A stretch of DNA of 64,000 nt, taken from positions 1,879,001-1,943,000 of the forward strand of contig NZ_CP067992.1 in NCBI RefSeq assembly GCF_016658865.1, given 5' to 3'. Shown here in pieces: positions 43,262 through 54,503 of this stretch. The position numbers and the translations under genes are program-made. The notes under the pieces were generated by a model. It worked only from the letters and a program-made list of their open reading frames with translations. It had not been told where the DNA came from and made no database searches. Origin of the DNA: Streptococcus mitis. GTDB taxonomy: Bacteria; Bacillota; Bacilli; Lactobacillales; Streptococcaceae. Position 1 is the first letter of the stretch, and each line of letters starts with the position of its first letter.

Positions 43262-43622
43262 CTTACTCTTAAATTAAGTGCTTGCCTTTTAGTAAGCACT
43301 CCACTCCATCTTGCTATTTCTACATCGTTATACTTATAGATTGACTTCTTAGCCTCATAGATGATAGAATTAAGTAAAGGCTGAGATCGAGTTTGATTTG
43401 GTGACAAGTCATTCAAAGGTTGCGATGCATTTGCTTCAGGTAGAGGTGCTGCCACCTGGACTGCTCCAGGAAAATCCCCGAGTTTTGTCTCAGTCTTTTT
43501 ATTTGCTCTTGAGATTTCTCAAGAGCTTTTTCTTTTTTCAAAGATATCATTCTGTCCCAACCATCTACTCCAACAATTAATGAAACTAAAACTGTATTCT
43601 TCCTTAAATCTACTATCTCCAT
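43262..43622 (-). pseudogene. Frameshifted gene of unknown function
   Basis: From an ATG at 43622 (AAAGGGGGA site, extended -10 TGTTATAAT upstream) the frame encodes about 43 codons (MEIVDLRKNTVLVSLIVGV, then a KEKALEKSQEQIK helix). From about 43490 the plausible coding sequence shifts to another frame (KTETKLGDFPGAVQVAAPLP onward, then YKYNDVEIARWSGVLTKRQ) that runs on into RNA 2. The switch implies a one- or two-base indel. The product is unknown to me. Pneumococcal cibABC sits at this locus as I recall it, but these sequences do not resemble Cib peptides. Confidence 0.45.
43505..43533 (+). terminator. Rightward terminator inside the frameshifted gene
   Basis: GCTCTTGAG (43505-43513) and CTCAAGAGC (43518-43526) with a 4-base loop, then TTTTTC. 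A perfect 9-bp stem plus T-run on the strand opposite the presumed coding strand. Either an antisense RNA ends here or it is a coincidence of an EKALEKSQEQ-coding repeat. Confidence 0.45.
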
Positions 43623-43718
43623 AGATTCCCCCTTTAATTATAACACCTAAACGCTCTCCGAACGAATCCTATCTATCTTTTGCTCCCTCTTCCCCTCACG
43701 ACTTTCTCGTTTCCGTCT

Positions 43719-43747
43719 TTTACTAATTTTTCATTTTGTGGTATAAT
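43719..43747 (+). promoter_or_regulatory. Promoter of rpoY-rnjA
   Basis: TTTACT (43719-43724), 17 bp, TATAAT (43742-43747). It leaves a 5' untranslated region of about 100 bases before rpoY. Confidence 0.7.
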
Positions 43748-43857
43748 TGAAATAATTGTAACGAATCAAGGTCAATCTAGACACAAAATGGAATGAAATC
43801 AAGCAAATCTATGCTAAAAGTTTGGAATAAGCTGACCTGTAAATAGAAAGGAACTAT

Positions 43858-44091
43858 ATGATTTACAAAGTTTTTTATCAAGAAACAAAAGAACGTAGCC
43901 CACGTCGTGAAACAACACGCGCACTTTACCTAGACATCGATGCCAGCTCAGAACTTGAGGGCCGTATCGCTGCTCGCCAACTTGTCGAAGAAAATCGCCC
44001 AGAGTACAATATCGAGTATATCGAACTCTTGTCTGACAAATTGCTAGATTACGAAAAAGAAACTGGCGCCTTCGAAATCACGGAGTTCTAA
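43858..44091 (+). CDS. rpoY: RNA polymerase epsilon subunit RpoY (DUF1447)
   Basis: 77 residues beginning [19 protein letters not shown], the family start. A small auxiliary RNA polymerase subunit of Firmicutes with a phage Gp2-like fold, acidic overall. It is followed by rnjA after 1 bp, the usual pairing. GAAAGGAAC site before the ATG. Confidence 0.93.
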   Translation: MIYKVFYQETKERSPRRETTRALYLDIDASSELEGRIAARQLVEENRPEYNIEYIELLSDKLLDYEKETGAFEITEF

Positions 44092-44092
44092 T

Positions 44093-45772
44093 ATGGCCTA
44101 TACTCTTAAACCTGAAGAAGTCGGCGTTTTTGCCATCGGTGGTCTGGGAGAAATCGGGAAAAACACTTACGGAATTGAATACCAAGATGAGATTATCATC
44201 GTCGATGCTGGGATTAAATTCCCAGAAGATGACTTGCTGGGTATCGACTATGTCATTCCTGATTATTCTTACATCGTAGACAATATCGACCGCGTCAAGG
44301 CTGTTTTGATCACACACGGACACGAGGACCACATCGGTGGGATTCCATTCCTGCTCAAGCAAGCAAATGTCCCTATCTATGCTGGACCGCTTGCCTTGGC
44401 TTTAATCCGTGGAAAACTCGAAGAACATGGCCTCTTGCGCAACGCCAAACTTTACGAAATCAACCACAACACTGAGTTGACCTTTAAAAATCTTAAGGCA
44501 ACTTTCTTTAGAACCACTCACTCTATTCCAGAGCCTTTGGGAATTGTTATTCATACTCCTCAAGGGAAAATCGTTTGTACGGGTGACTTCAAGTTCGACT
44601 TCACTCCAGTGGGAGAACCTGCGGACTTGCACCGTATGGCAGCTCTTGGTGAAGAAGGCGTGCTTTGTCTTCTCTCGGACTCGACAAATGCGGAAGTGCC
44701 AACCTTTACCAACTCTGAAAAAGTCGTTGGTCAGTCCATCATGAAGATTATCCAAGGCATCGAAGGACGTATCATCTTTGCATCCTTTGCCTCAAATATC
44801 TTCCGTCTCCAACAAGCAACTGAAGCTGCTGTTAAGACTGGACGCAAGATTGCAGTCTTTGGTCGTTCTATGGAAAAGGCCATTGTCAACGGTATCGACC
44901 TTGGTTACATCAAAGCTCCTAAGGGAACCTTTATCGAGCCAAATGAAATCAAAGACTACCCTGCAGGCGAAGTTCTGATTCTCTGTACAGGTAGTCAGGG
45001 TGAGCCAATGGCAGCTCTCTCTCGTATCGCCAACGGAACCCACCGTCAGGTACAACTCCAACCCGGTGATACGGTTATCTTCTCTTCTAGTCCAATCCCT
45101 GGAAACACCACTAGCGTCAACAAGTTGATTAATATCATTTCTGAGGCTGGTGTCGAAGTTATCCACGGTAAAGTGAACAATATCCATACATCTGGACACG
45201 GTGGTCAGCAAGAGCAAAAACTTATGCTCCGCTTGATTAAGCCAAAATACTTCATGCCTGTCCACGGTGAATACCGCATGCAAAAAGTCCATGCTGGACT
45301 TGCGGTGGATACTGGTGTTGAGAAGGACAATATCTTTATCATGAGCAATGGTGATGTGCTTGCCCTTACTGCTGACTCAGCTCGTATCGCAGGTCATTTC
45401 AACGCCCAAGACATCTATGTCGATGGAAATCGTATCGGTGAAATCGGCGCTGCTGTCCTCAAAGACCGTCGTGATTTATCTGAAGACGGTGTCGTTCTAG
45501 CAGTCGCAACTGTTGACTTCAAGTCGCAGATGATTCTGTCTGGTCCAGATATCCTCAGCCGAGGCTTTGTCTACATGAGAGAATCTGGTGACTTGATTCG
45601 CCAAAGCCAACGCATCCTCTTCAATGCAATTCGTATCGCACTAAAAAATAAGGATGCTAGCGTGCAATCTGTCAATGGTGCCATTGTCAACGCCATTCGC
45701 CCCTTCCTCTATGAAAATACAGAACGTGAACCAATCATTATTCCAATGATCCTCACACCAGATGAAGAATAA
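44093..45772 (+). CDS. rnjA: Ribonuclease J1
   Basis: 559 residues. Beta-CASP metallo-beta-lactamase with the zinc motif [10 protein letters not shown], further ligands in [11 protein letters not shown], and CASP motifs including SGHGGQQEQ and MPVHGEYRM. It acts as endonuclease and 5'-3' exonuclease in mRNA turnover. Co-transcribed with rpoY. A terminator follows. Confidence 0.96.
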   Translation: MAYTLKPEEVGVFAIGGLGEIGKNTYGIEYQDEIIIVDAGIKFPEDDLLGIDYVIPDYSYIVDNIDRVKAVLITHGHEDHIGGIPFLLKQANVPIYAGPLALALIRGKLEEHGLLRNAKLYEINHNTELTFKNLKATFFRTTHSIPEPLGIVIHTPQGKIVCTGDFKFDFTPVGEPADLHRMAALGEEGVLCLLSDSTNAEVPTFTNSEKVVGQSIMKIIQGIEGRIIFASFASNIFRLQQATEAAVKTGRKIAVFGRSMEKAIVNGIDLGYIKAPKGTFIEPNEIKDYPAGEVLILCTGSQGEPMAALSRIANGTHRQVQLQPGDTVIFSSSPIPGNTTSVNKLINIISEAGVEVIHGKVNNIHTSGHGGQQEQKLMLRLIKPKYFMPVHGEYRMQKVHAGLAVDTGVEKDNIFIMSNGDVLALTADSARIAGHFNAQDIYVDGNRIGEIGAAVLKDRRDLSEDGVVLAVATVDFKSQMILSGPDILSRGFVYMRESGDLIRQSQRILFNAIRIALKNKDASVQSVNGAIVNAIRPFLYENTEREPIIIPMILTPDEE

Positions 45773-45779
45773 ATTATAA

Positions 45780-45808
45780 AACAGCCCCGTCCTCGGAGCT
45801 GTTTTTCT
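45780..45808. terminator. Bidirectional terminator between rnjA and mnmG
   Basis: ACAGC and GCTGT arms around CCCGTCCTCGGA with internal CCG/CGG pairing, then TTTTTC. Confidence 0.65.
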
Positions 45809-47722
45809 CTATGCTTTCTTTTCTTGATTTTTAGAAATACTACGATTTTTACCTTCAAGATACACCATCAAAATAGAAATATCTGCTGGGTTTACTCCCG
45901 AAATACGGCTGGCTTGGCCGATGGTTTCTGGATTGATCAGTTTGAACTTCTGACGGGCTTCTGTTGCGATAGAATCAATATCATCCCAGTCAATATTAGC
46001 TGGAATACGTTTTTCTTCCATGCGCTTCATCTTGGCAACCTGATCCATGGCTTTGGAAATATAGCCTTCATACTTGATTTCTGTTTCAATCAATTCGATA
46101 ATCTTGTCATCCAAGTCCTCTGCAGCTGGCCCGATGAAGGCCACCACATCTTGGTAAGAAACTTCTGGACGACGAAGGAATTCCTTGGCTGTCACTGCAT
46201 CTGTCAACGGCTTGAAGCCCATCTCTTCAACCTTAGCATTGGTTTCCTTGACTGGCTTGAGTTTAATACTGTCTAGGCGCTTCATCTCATTATCAAACTG
46301 ATTTTTCTTGATTTCAAAGCGAGCCCATCGTTCATCATCCACAAGGCCAATCTCGCGTCCCATCTCTGTCAAACGCATATCGGCATTGTCATGACGAAGA
46401 ATGAGACGGTATTCAGCACGACTGGTCAAGAGACGGTAAGGTTCAATGGTTCCCTTGGTCACCAAATCGTCAATCATGACCCCGATATAACCGTCACTTC
46501 GTTTTAGAATCAACTCAGGTTTACCTTGGATTTTCAGAGCGGCATTGATACCCGCGATAATCCCTTGCCCAGCAGCTTCTTCGTAACCTGACGTTCCATT
46601 TGTCTGACCAGCAGTGAAAAGTCCTGAGATTTTCTTGGTTTCCAGTGTCGCACGCAACTGATGAGGCAAGACCATATCATACTCAATGGCATAACCTGTT
46701 CGCATCATCTCTGCATTTTCCAAACCTTTGATAGAATGAACAAGTTCACGTTGCACATCCTCAGGCAGACTGGTTGAAAGTCCTTGAACATAGACTTCCT
46801 CTGTATTGCGACCTTCTGGCTCAAGGAAGAGTTGATGACGTTCCTTGTCTGCAAAGCGCACAATCTTGTCCTCAATTGATGGACAGTAACGAGGTCCCAC
46901 TCCCTTGACCACACCTGTAAACATAGGCGCACGGTGGAGGTTATTTTGGATAATTTCATGACTGGTACCATTGGTATAAGTCAACCAGCATGGCACTTGA
47001 TCTTTGACATAATCCTCATCACGTGAAGTGTATGAGAAGTGATTAGGTGCTTCGTCTCCTGGCTGAATTTCTGTCACGTCGTAGTTGATAGAAGAAGCCT
47101 TGACACGTGGAGGAGTTCCTGTCTTAAAACGACCAATTTCGAGGCCCAATTCCTTGAGATTGTCAGCAAGGTTAATCGAAGCTAGACTGTGGTTAGGACC
47201 TGATGAGTACTTGAGGTCTCCGATGATAATTTCCCCACGGAGGGCTGTCCCTGTCGTCACAATAACAGCCTTTGCAGCATACTCTTGATGGGTTGCTGTA
47301 CGAACACCGACAACCTTGCCATCTTCCACCAAAATCTCATCAATCATGGTCTGACGAAGTGTCAGATTTTCTTGGTTTTCAACTGTCTTGCGCATTTCCT
47401 TAGAGTAAAGCTCTTTGTCAGCTTGCGCACGAAGGGCACGGACAGCTGGCCCCTTCCCTGTGTTAAGCATCTTCATCTGGATGTAAGTCTTATCAATGGT
47501 TTTGGCCATCTCGCCACCGAGGGCATCAACTTCACGCACAACGATACCCTTGGCAGAACCACCGATAGAGGGGTTACAAGGCATGAAAGCCAGCATTTCA
47601 ATGTTGATAGTCGCAAGCAAGACCTTACAACCCATACGACTAGCAGCTAGGGATGCTTCTACCCCAGCGTGTCCCGCACCGATTACAATAATATCGTATT
47701 CTTCAGTAAAATTATATGTCAT
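45809..47722 (-). CDS. mnmG: tRNA uridine-5-carboxymethylaminomethyl synthase subunit MnmG
   Basis: 637 residues. FAD-binding [17 protein letters not shown] at the N-terminus, PCNPSIGG, and the C-terminal helical MnmE-binding domain (ISRVSG-like [11 protein letters not shown]). With MnmE it modifies wobble U34. It overlaps the upstream NUDIX gene by 11 bp. Confidence 0.97.
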   Translation of the reverse strand: MTYNFTEEYDIIVIGAGHAGVEASLAASRMGCKVLLATINIEMLAFMPCNPSIGGSAKGIVVREVDALGGEMAKTIDKTYIQMKMLNTGKGPAVRALRAQADKELYSKEMRKTVENQENLTLRQTMIDEILVEDGKVVGVRTATHQEYAAKAVIVTTGTALRGEIIIGDLKYSSGPNHSLASINLADNLKELGLEIGRFKTGTPPRVKASSINYDVTEIQPGDEAPNHFSYTSRDEDYVKDQVPCWLTYTNGTSHEIIQNNLHRAPMFTGVVKGVGPRYCPSIEDKIVRFADKERHQLFLEPEGRNTEEVYVQGLSTSLPEDVQRELVHSIKGLENAEMMRTGYAIEYDMVLPHQLRATLETKKISGLFTAGQTNGTSGYEEAAGQGIIAGINAALKIQGKPELILKRSDGYIGVMIDDLVTKGTIEPYRLLTSRAEYRLILRHDNADMRLTEMGREIGLVDDERWARFEIKKNQFDNEMKRLDSIKLKPVKETNAKVEEMGFKPLTDAVTAKEFLRRPEVSYQDVVAFIGPAAEDLDDKIIELIETEIKYEGYISKAMDQVAKMKRMEEKRIPANIDWDDIDSIATEARQKFKLINPETIGQASRISGVNPADISILMVYLEGKNRSISKNQEKKA

Positions 47723-48143
47723 TTCTTAACCTTTCAAAAATTTCTCGCAAATAAGGAACTAACTTCTCCTCCTCTAGAGCTTGATCCATAGTAACCCATT
47801 TAAAATGTGTATGCTCTTCAGGATCTAATCTGATAATTGGCTTCTCCCCAACCCACTCTGCTTTATAAACTAAGCGAGTAAAGACCGTATCCTTAGAGGT
47901 ATCCAGTTGACTATCTTCGTGAAGAAGTTTGAGCGAACTGCTATCTAGCCTAACTCCCGCTTCTTCAATGCATTCTCTAAGAGCACCATCTCGCGGAAGT
48001 TCACCCTTTTCAACCCCACCACCAGGAATATCCCAGTAAGTTGGATAAACGTTGGGTTGTCCTCTTTTAATTTCCGAACGCTGAATAAGCAAATAATCAT
48101 CACCACTATGAACAAGTACATGGGCAATAAGCTTAACCATCAT
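47712..48143 (-). CDS. NUDIX hydrolase
   Basis: 143 residues. The Nudix box is complete in form: [23 protein letters not shown] (GX5EX7REXXEEXG-like with a variant C for U). Hydrolyses nucleoside-diphosphate-linked compounds; substrate unknown. It is coupled to mnmG downstream and follows a second NUDIX gene by 8 bp. Confidence 0.88.
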   Translation of the reverse strand: MMVKLIAHVLVHSGDDYLLIQRSEIKRGQPNVYPTYWDIPGGGVEKGELPRDGALRECIEEAGVRLDSSSLKLLHEDSQLDTSKDTVFTRLVYKAEWVGEKPIIRLDPEEHTHFKWVTMDQALEEEKLVPYLREIFERLRNDI

Positions 48144-48151
48144 TTTCTCTC

Positions 48152-48607
48152 CTATTCCTCAAGATGAATGTGTCTTAGTTGGCCGTCCCAAGTTGGTAGG
48201 GCTGTTTTTAAAAAGGCTGGAACTAGCTGGATATCCTCAAGCTTATCCAAGTCAATCCACTCACAAGGCTGCCTTGTCTCATCTTCCTGCATGGTCAAAG
48301 GCGCATCCTCAAGCAAGTCCACCAGATAATGAAACTCAATGTTGTGATAGGAAATACCGTCCTGTTCAAAACGATTTTCAACCACGAAAGCTAGCTGCCC
48401 AGCTTGAGCTTTGACACCCAGTTCTTCCCTCACTTCACGAACTACCGCGTCTTCCGTGCTTTCATTGACTTGAATCGCACCGCCGATAGTGTAATACTTG
48501 CCCTTATCTTTGGTGACTAGGAGCTTACGATTTTGGAGAATCAGGGCTGTCGCCCGAACACCAAAAACTGTATTTCCCACTTTTGTCCGAAAGTCTTGTT
48601 GAGTCAT
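48152..48607 (-). CDS. NUDIX hydrolase, second copy
   Basis: 151 residues from the ATG at 48607 (AAAGGATAAAA site). The Nudix box reads GGAIQVNESTEDAVVREVREELG, fully matching the catalytic pattern. Only distantly similar to the neighbour, so not a recent duplication. Substrate unknown. Likely first gene of the NUDIX-NUDIX-mnmG transcript. Confidence 0.88.
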   Translation of the reverse strand: MTQQDFRTKVGNTVFGVRATALILQNRKLLVTKDKGKYYTIGGAIQVNESTEDAVVREVREELGVKAQAGQLAFVVENRFEQDGISYHNIEFHYLVDLLEDAPLTMQEDETRQPCEWIDLDKLEDIQLVPAFLKTALPTWDGQLRHIHLEE

Positions 48608-48746
48608 TTTTATCCTTTCCCTTAAACGACACAAAAACAGTCAAAACTCCAAAGAAGTGCAGGACAAAAAGCCTGCAACATCCATGAGCTTTGACCATCA
48701 TTTCTATTGCTTTTATTATTGTAGCAAATTGAGAAAATTTGTCAAT

Positions 48747-50027
<1,281 letters not shown>

Positions 50028-50107
50028 TTAAAAAAGGGCAATGAACAGTTAAATCTCGATTCTACTTATAAACTTATTTATAAAATAAGCTAAAAATGAT
50101 ATACTGT

Positions 50108-50172
50108 AATGAGGAGGAAGTCGTACATGATCCCTTTAAGATACTACCATCCATGTACGTAGTACGATTGTG
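50108..50172 (+). promoter_or_regulatory. Leader with 11-codon ORF and start-masking hairpin
   Basis: GAGGAGG (50111-50117) precedes ATG 50127, opening MIPLRYYHPCT then TAG. CGTACATG (50122-50129) and CATGTACG (50152-50159) are perfect complements, so the leader's start can be buried in a stem. The following large gene begins at a GTG (50170) with no ribosome site of its own, in a different frame. This could be leader-controlled translation or the scar of an indel. Confidence 0.5.
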
Positions 50173-51048
50173 AAAAACTACAAAGATATTCTAACATCAA
50201 AAAATACTATTTTTACTATCATTATTGTTGTAGGTCTTGGACTTTTAATAGGTTTAGTCATTCATCAAGAACATATCCAAGCAGAGAGAGGAAATATCGC
50301 TCTCAGCAAACAACATAAGAATGGACAAGATATCGAACAAGTAAAAAATGCTATTAAAAACTTCAATATTGATTCTGAAACGATTATAGAGGATTGGAAA
50401 AAAATTCAAGAATTAAAGCCAACCTCTGATGAAGGCAAAAAGACATTAGCAGATTTTCTTACTTCTACGGCCGATAAAATCACTAATCATTATACTGAAA
50501 AAGCTTTAAAATTGGATATAAAGGAATCCGATAGCCAGTTTGAAGATAAACAAACACTTGAAACAGCCATCACTTCCTTACAAAAAATACTAGAAATTAT
50601 TAAAAGTGTCAACTCCACAAGCGAACAAGCTACTATTGATGAAAAAATAAAACCCATTCAAGAACTGATTTCAAAATTCCAAAAGCAAGTTGAAGTCTTG
50701 ACCAAAAAAGAAGAAGAGCAGAAGTCTAATAAAAAAGAAACAGAAACGACTAGTAACGTTGAGGGAAGAGAAAGCTATTCTTCAGAAGTAGGTAGCTACA
50801 CTCCAAGCTATACTGAGTCAAATGGGAACAGATATAATTCACAAGCACCTGCAAGCGAGCAATATTCATCTGATGGTGCTAGAAGTGGGGGAAACACTGC
50901 TGTCAATACACGAGATCAAGCTACTGATACTGCAGGAGCCCAAGGAGATACGAATACCAATAATAGTAATAATGCTGAGATTCCCGATACTAACAGTAAT
51001 AATCGCACTAATTCAGCTGGAGAAACTCCAGAATCTCGTCAGCCGTAA
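50170..51048 (+). CDS. Membrane-anchored coiled-coil surface protein, unrecognised
   Basis: 292 residues with a GTG start. One N-terminal membrane span (about 14-32) with a short cytoplasmic end, then a helical coiled-coil domain (40-185) and a low-complexity C-terminus rich in S, N, T and G. No LPXTG motif and no choline-binding repeats. It should project from the membrane into the wall. It stands just after mnmA, where pneumococci carry pspA as I recall. No function can be assigned. Confidence 0.7.
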   Translation: MKNYKDILTSKNTIFTIIIVVGLGLLIGLVIHQEHIQAERGNIALSKQHKNGQDIEQVKNAIKNFNIDSETIIEDWKKIQELKPTSDEGKKTLADFLTSTADKITNHYTEKALKLDIKESDSQFEDKQTLETAITSLQKILEIIKSVNSTSEQATIDEKIKPIQELISKFQKQVEVLTKKEEEQKSNKKETETTSNVEGRESYSSEVGSYTPSYTESNGNRYNSQAPASEQYSSDGARSGGNTAVNTRDQATDTAGAQGDTNTNNSNNAEIPDTNSNNRTNSAGETPESRQP

Positions 51049-51101
51049 GCAATCTTTTATTACTACTATTTAAAAGTTTTCTTTTATCAAATAAAAGCAC
51101 A

Positions 51102-51130
51102 CAAAAAGAGCCATCAAAGGCTCTTTTTCT
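51102..51130. terminator. Bidirectional terminator
   Basis: AAAAAGAGCC and GGCTCTTTTT arms around ATCAAA, between the convergent surface-protein and LysM genes. Confidence 0.85.
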
Positions 51131-51135
51131 ATTTC

Positions 51136-51786
51136 TTAATACCAGCCGTTGTTAAGCCAGAAGTTTTTAGCAGCTGACCATGAACCGTAACGTCCTGCAA
51201 CATAGGCATCTGCTACACGTTCTTGGTTAGCAGCTGAGTAGTCACCGTTCAAGTATGAATCTGTCAATTGGTAACGTCCAATGTATTGGCCGTTTGTAGC
51301 TGTGTAGCTACCACCTGATTCTTTTTGAGCAATCCATTCTTTAGCTTCTGCTTCAGATCCGCTTACAGTTGCAGCTGGTGCTGAAGTTTCTGCTGTAGTA
51401 ACAGTTTCTTCTGCTGCAGGTGCGCTTGCCACTGGAGCTGCTTCTTCTGCTACTTCTGTAGTTTCTGCTGCTGGAGCTGAAACAGTTTCATCTTGAGCAG
51501 CTGGTGCTGCATAAGTAGTTGGCGCTGGTGTTGCAGCAGGCGCTACAGGGCCATCGATAACCAACTCTTGACCAACATAAATCATATGGATGTTGTCAAT
51601 GTGGTTGTTTTCTGCCAATTTCTCAACAGTTGTGTTGTGAGTTTCAGCGATTTCTGAAAGTGTATCACCTTCTTTAACAGTGTAAGTTGATGATTCTTGG
51701 GCAGATACAAATGATGGAGCAAATACTGTAAACAAGGCAGCTACTCCTGCAAGAGTTGTTTTAATCTTTTTAGTTGTTGATTTCAT
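51136..51786 (-). CDS. Secreted LysM-domain protein with transglycosylase-like C-terminus
   Basis: 216 residues. Signal peptide (about 1-29, ending FVSAQ), one LysM domain (YTVKEGDTLSEIAETHNTTV to ELVIDG), an alanine-, proline- and glutamate-rich linker and a C-terminal domain (EWIAQKESGGSYTATNGQYIG, then WLNNGWY). The last part resembles IsaA/aggregation-promoting-factor-type lytic transglycosylase domains with Glu in AQKESGG as candidate catalyst. It should bind and remodel peptidoglycan outside the cell. Confidence 0.88.
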   Translation of the reverse strand: MKSTTKKIKTTLAGVAALFTVFAPSFVSAQESSTYTVKEGDTLSEIAETHNTTVEKLAENNHIDNIHMIYVGQELVIDGPVAPAATPAPTTYAAPAAQDETVSAPAAETTEVAEEAAPVASAPAAEETVTTAETSAPAATVSGSEAEAKEWIAQKESGGSYTATNGQYIGRYQLTDSYLNGDYSAANQERVADAYVAGRYGSWSAAKNFWLNNGWY

Positions 51787-52026
51787 ATTCGAAAATTCTC
51801 CTTCTTTCTATAGTACTATCATACCCTTTAAATATTACTGTTTCTTGACACTTTTATGTAGAAATATTACAAAATTATTTTTTATTTCCCTAAACAAGCT
51901 ATTTTTTGTTACAAAAGATGCTTTTTTATGCTGTTTGTGGCATTAAAAAGGTTTTCATCCACAATTAAAGCCAAGCCCCTCATTCTTTGATATAATAGAG
52001 ATAAGAATTTTTATAAGGGGAAACTG

Positions 52027-52698
52027 ATGAAATCACTTCGTTTTCAATCTGTCTTTGATATCATCGGACCAGTTATGATTGGCCCATCTAGTAGCCATAC
52101 AGCTGGTGCTGTTCGTATTGGGAAGATTGTCTCTTCCATTTTTGATGATACTCCGACAGAAGTCGAATTCCAACTATTTAACTCATTTGCCAAGACCTAT
52201 CGTGGTCACGGGACAGACCTAGCCCTTGTTGCAGGTATTTTGGGCATGGATACAGATGATCCTGAAATTCCGAATAGTCTGGAGATTGCCCACAAGCGTG
52301 GCATCAAGATTGTCTGGACTATTCAGAAAGACAGCAATGCTCCTCACCCAAACACCACTAAAATTACTGTCAAAAATGCCCACAAGACTATCAGTGTGAC
52401 TGGTATTTCTATCGGTGGAGGGAATATTCAGGTCACCGAACTCAATGGCTTTGCCGTCTCTCTCAATATGAATACACCGACTATCATTATCGTTCATCAA
52501 GATATTCCAGGCATGATTGCCCTCGTAACAGAGGCCCTTTCACGCTATGGTATCAATATCGCCCAGATGAATGTTACTCGTGAAAAAGCTGGTGAAAAAG
52601 CCATTATGATTATCGAAGTCGACAGTCGCAACTGTGATGAGGCCATCGAAGAAATTCGAAAAATCCCTCATCTCCACAATGTCAATTTCTTTAAATAG
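52027..52698 (+). CDS. sdaAB: L-serine dehydratase, beta subunit
   Basis: 223 residues. The iron-sulfur serine dehydratase beta domain starts VFDIIGPVMIGPSSSHTAGA, followed by a C-terminal ACT domain (PTIIIVHQDIPGMIALVTEAL). Together with the alpha subunit it deaminates serine to pyruvate. Followed by sdaAA after 8 bp. Confidence 0.95.
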   Translation: MKSLRFQSVFDIIGPVMIGPSSSHTAGAVRIGKIVSSIFDDTPTEVEFQLFNSFAKTYRGHGTDLALVAGILGMDTDDPEIPNSLEIAHKRGIKIVWTIQKDSNAPHPNTTKITVKNAHKTISVTGISIGGGNIQVTELNGFAVSLNMNTPTIIIVHQDIPGMIALVTEALSRYGINIAQMNVTREKAGEKAIMIIEVDSRNCDEAIEEIRKIPHLHNVNFFK

Positions 52699-52706
52699 GA
52701 GGAAGC

Positions 52707-53579
52707 ATGTTTTATTCTATCAAAGAATTGGTCGAGCAAGCAGATCTGGACTTTCAAGGAAATGTCGCAGAACTCATGATTACAACAGAGTTTGAATTGA
52801 CCGGTCGTGAACGTGAAGAGGTTCTCCTTCTCATGGAACGCAATCTAGAAGTCATGAAAGCCTCTGTCCAACTTGGCCTCAATGAAAATAAATCTCGTAG
52901 TGGCCTGACAGGTGGAGATGCTGCCAAATTGGATCACTACATCAAAAACGGAAAAAACTTATCGGATTATACGATTCTCTCAGCTGCTCGAAATGCCATC
53001 GCAGTCAATGAACACAATGCTAAAATGGGCTTGGTCTGTGCCACTCCGACAGCAGGAAGTGCCGGCTGTCTGCCCTCAGTTCTAACTGCTGCAATTGAAA
53101 AATTAGACCTCAGCCACGAGCAACAGCTGGATTTCCTCTTTGCTGCTGGTGCCTTTGGACTAGTCATCGCAAACAATGCCTCTATCTCAGGTGCTGAAGG
53201 TGGCTGTCAGGCCGAGGTTGGTTCTGCCTCTGCTATGAGTGCTGCAGCCTTGACTCTGGCTGCTGGTGGGACACCTTATCAGGCCAGTCAAGCCATTGCC
53301 TTTGTCATTAAAAATATGCTGGGCCTCATCTGTGACCCTGTTGCTGGCTTGGTCGAAGTTCCTTGTGTCAAACGCAATGCCATGGGAGCCAGCTTTGCCT
53401 TTATCGCAGCAGACATGGCCCTGGCAGGTATCGAATCGAAAATCCCTGTGGATGAAGTTATCGATGCCATGTATCAAGTAGGCGCAAGTATGCCAACTGC
53501 CTTTCGTGAAACAGCTGAAGGTGGACTCGCTGCCACACCTACTGGTCGTCGCCTCCAAAAAGAAATTTTCGGAGAATAA
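52707..53579 (+). CDS. sdaAA: L-serine dehydratase, alpha subunit
   Basis: 290 residues. Contains the cluster-ligand cysteines in ATPTAGSAGCLP, GAEGGCQAEVG and GLICDPVAGLVEVPCVKRN, all present, so a 4Fe-4S enzyme is expected. Second gene of the sdaAB-sdaAA-HAD operon. Confidence 0.95.
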   Translation: MFYSIKELVEQADLDFQGNVAELMITTEFELTGREREEVLLLMERNLEVMKASVQLGLNENKSRSGLTGGDAAKLDHYIKNGKNLSDYTILSAARNAIAVNEHNAKMGLVCATPTAGSAGCLPSVLTAAIEKLDLSHEQQLDFLFAAGAFGLVIANNASISGAEGGCQAEVGSASAMSAAALTLAAGGTPYQASQAIAFVIKNMLGLICDPVAGLVEVPCVKRNAMGASFAFIAADMALAGIESKIPVDEVIDAMYQVGASMPTAFRETAEGGLAATPTGRRLQKEIFGE

Positions 53580-53600
53580 GCTTATCAAATAGGAGAAACT

Positions 53601-54233
53601 ATGATCTCTATCTCAGCTATCTTTTTTGATCTGGATGGAACCCTCGTTGACAGTTCTATCGGGATTCACAATGCCTTTACCCATACCTTTAAGGAGCTGG
53701 GGGTGCCTAGCCCTGATGCCAAAACGATTCGTGGTTTTATGGGACCGCCCCTTGAAAGTAGTTTTGCGACCTGCCTGCCCAAAGAACAAATTTCTGAAGC
53801 CGTGCAGATATACCGTTCTTACTACAAGGCAAAAGGTATCCATGAAGCTCAACTATTTCCTCAAATTGTAGACTTGCTTAAGGAGTTATCGAGCAATTAC
53901 CCTCTTTATATCACCACTACAAAGAATACTCCAACCGCTCAAGACATGACTAAAAACTTGGGAATCTATCATTTCTTTGATGGCATTTATGGTTCCAGCC
54001 CTAAAGCACCCCATAAGGCAGATGTCATTCGCCAAGCCTTGCATGCACATCAACTAGCACCGGAACAAGCCATCATCATCGGAGATACCAAGTTTGATAT
54101 GCTTGGAGCTCAAGAAACAGGCATTCAGAAATTGGCCGTCACTTGGGGATTTGGTGAGCAAGCAGATTTGCTCAACTATCAGCCTGATTATATCGCCCAC
54201 AAACCATTAGAGGTTTTGGCCTATTTTCAATAA
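53601..54233 (+). CDS. HAD-superfamily phosphatase (phosphoglycolate phosphatase-like)
   Basis: 210 residues. Motif I FFDLDGTLVDSS, motif II threonine in YITTTKN, motif III Lys in SPKAPHKADV and motif IV IIIGDTKFDMLGA. A cytoplasmic sugar- or nucleotide-phosphate phosphatase. 21 bp after sdaAA, probably co-transcribed. Substrate unknown. Confidence 0.88.
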   Translation: MISISAIFFDLDGTLVDSSIGIHNAFTHTFKELGVPSPDAKTIRGFMGPPLESSFATCLPKEQISEAVQIYRSYYKAKGIHEAQLFPQIVDLLKELSSNYPLYITTTKNTPTAQDMTKNLGIYHFFDGIYGSSPKAPHKADVIRQALHAHQLAPEQAIIIGDTKFDMLGAQETGIQKLAVTWGFGEQADLLNYQPDYIAHKPLEVLAYFQ

Positions 54234-54275
54234 CATAGACTGGGCAACAACTCCATTTCATAAGAAAATGAAGTA

Positions 54276-54427
54276 ATACTCAATGAAAATTAAAGAGCAA
54301 ACTAGGAAACTAGCCGCAGGTTGCTCAAGGTATTGCTTTGAGGTTGTAGATAGAACTGACGAAGTCAGTAACCATACCTACGGCAAGGCGACGTTGACGT
54401 GGTTTGAAGAGATTTTCGAAGAGTATA
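54276..54427. repeat. BOX element (complete, with boxB)
   Basis: 152 bp: boxA-like start ATACTCAATGAAAATTAAAG, centre GATAGAACTGACGAAGTCAG, then CTACGGCAAGGCGACGTTGA, which is nearly the classical BOX primer sequence, and the end GAAGAGATTTTCGAAGAGTA. Lies between the HAD gene and the convergent polysaccharide gene. Confidence 0.95.
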
Positions 54428-54503
54428 AGTCACTACATAACAAAACGCATATTACCAAGGTTTCAAGCCCTGATAATATGCGTTTTCTGATTTTAAAGAT
54501 TTT

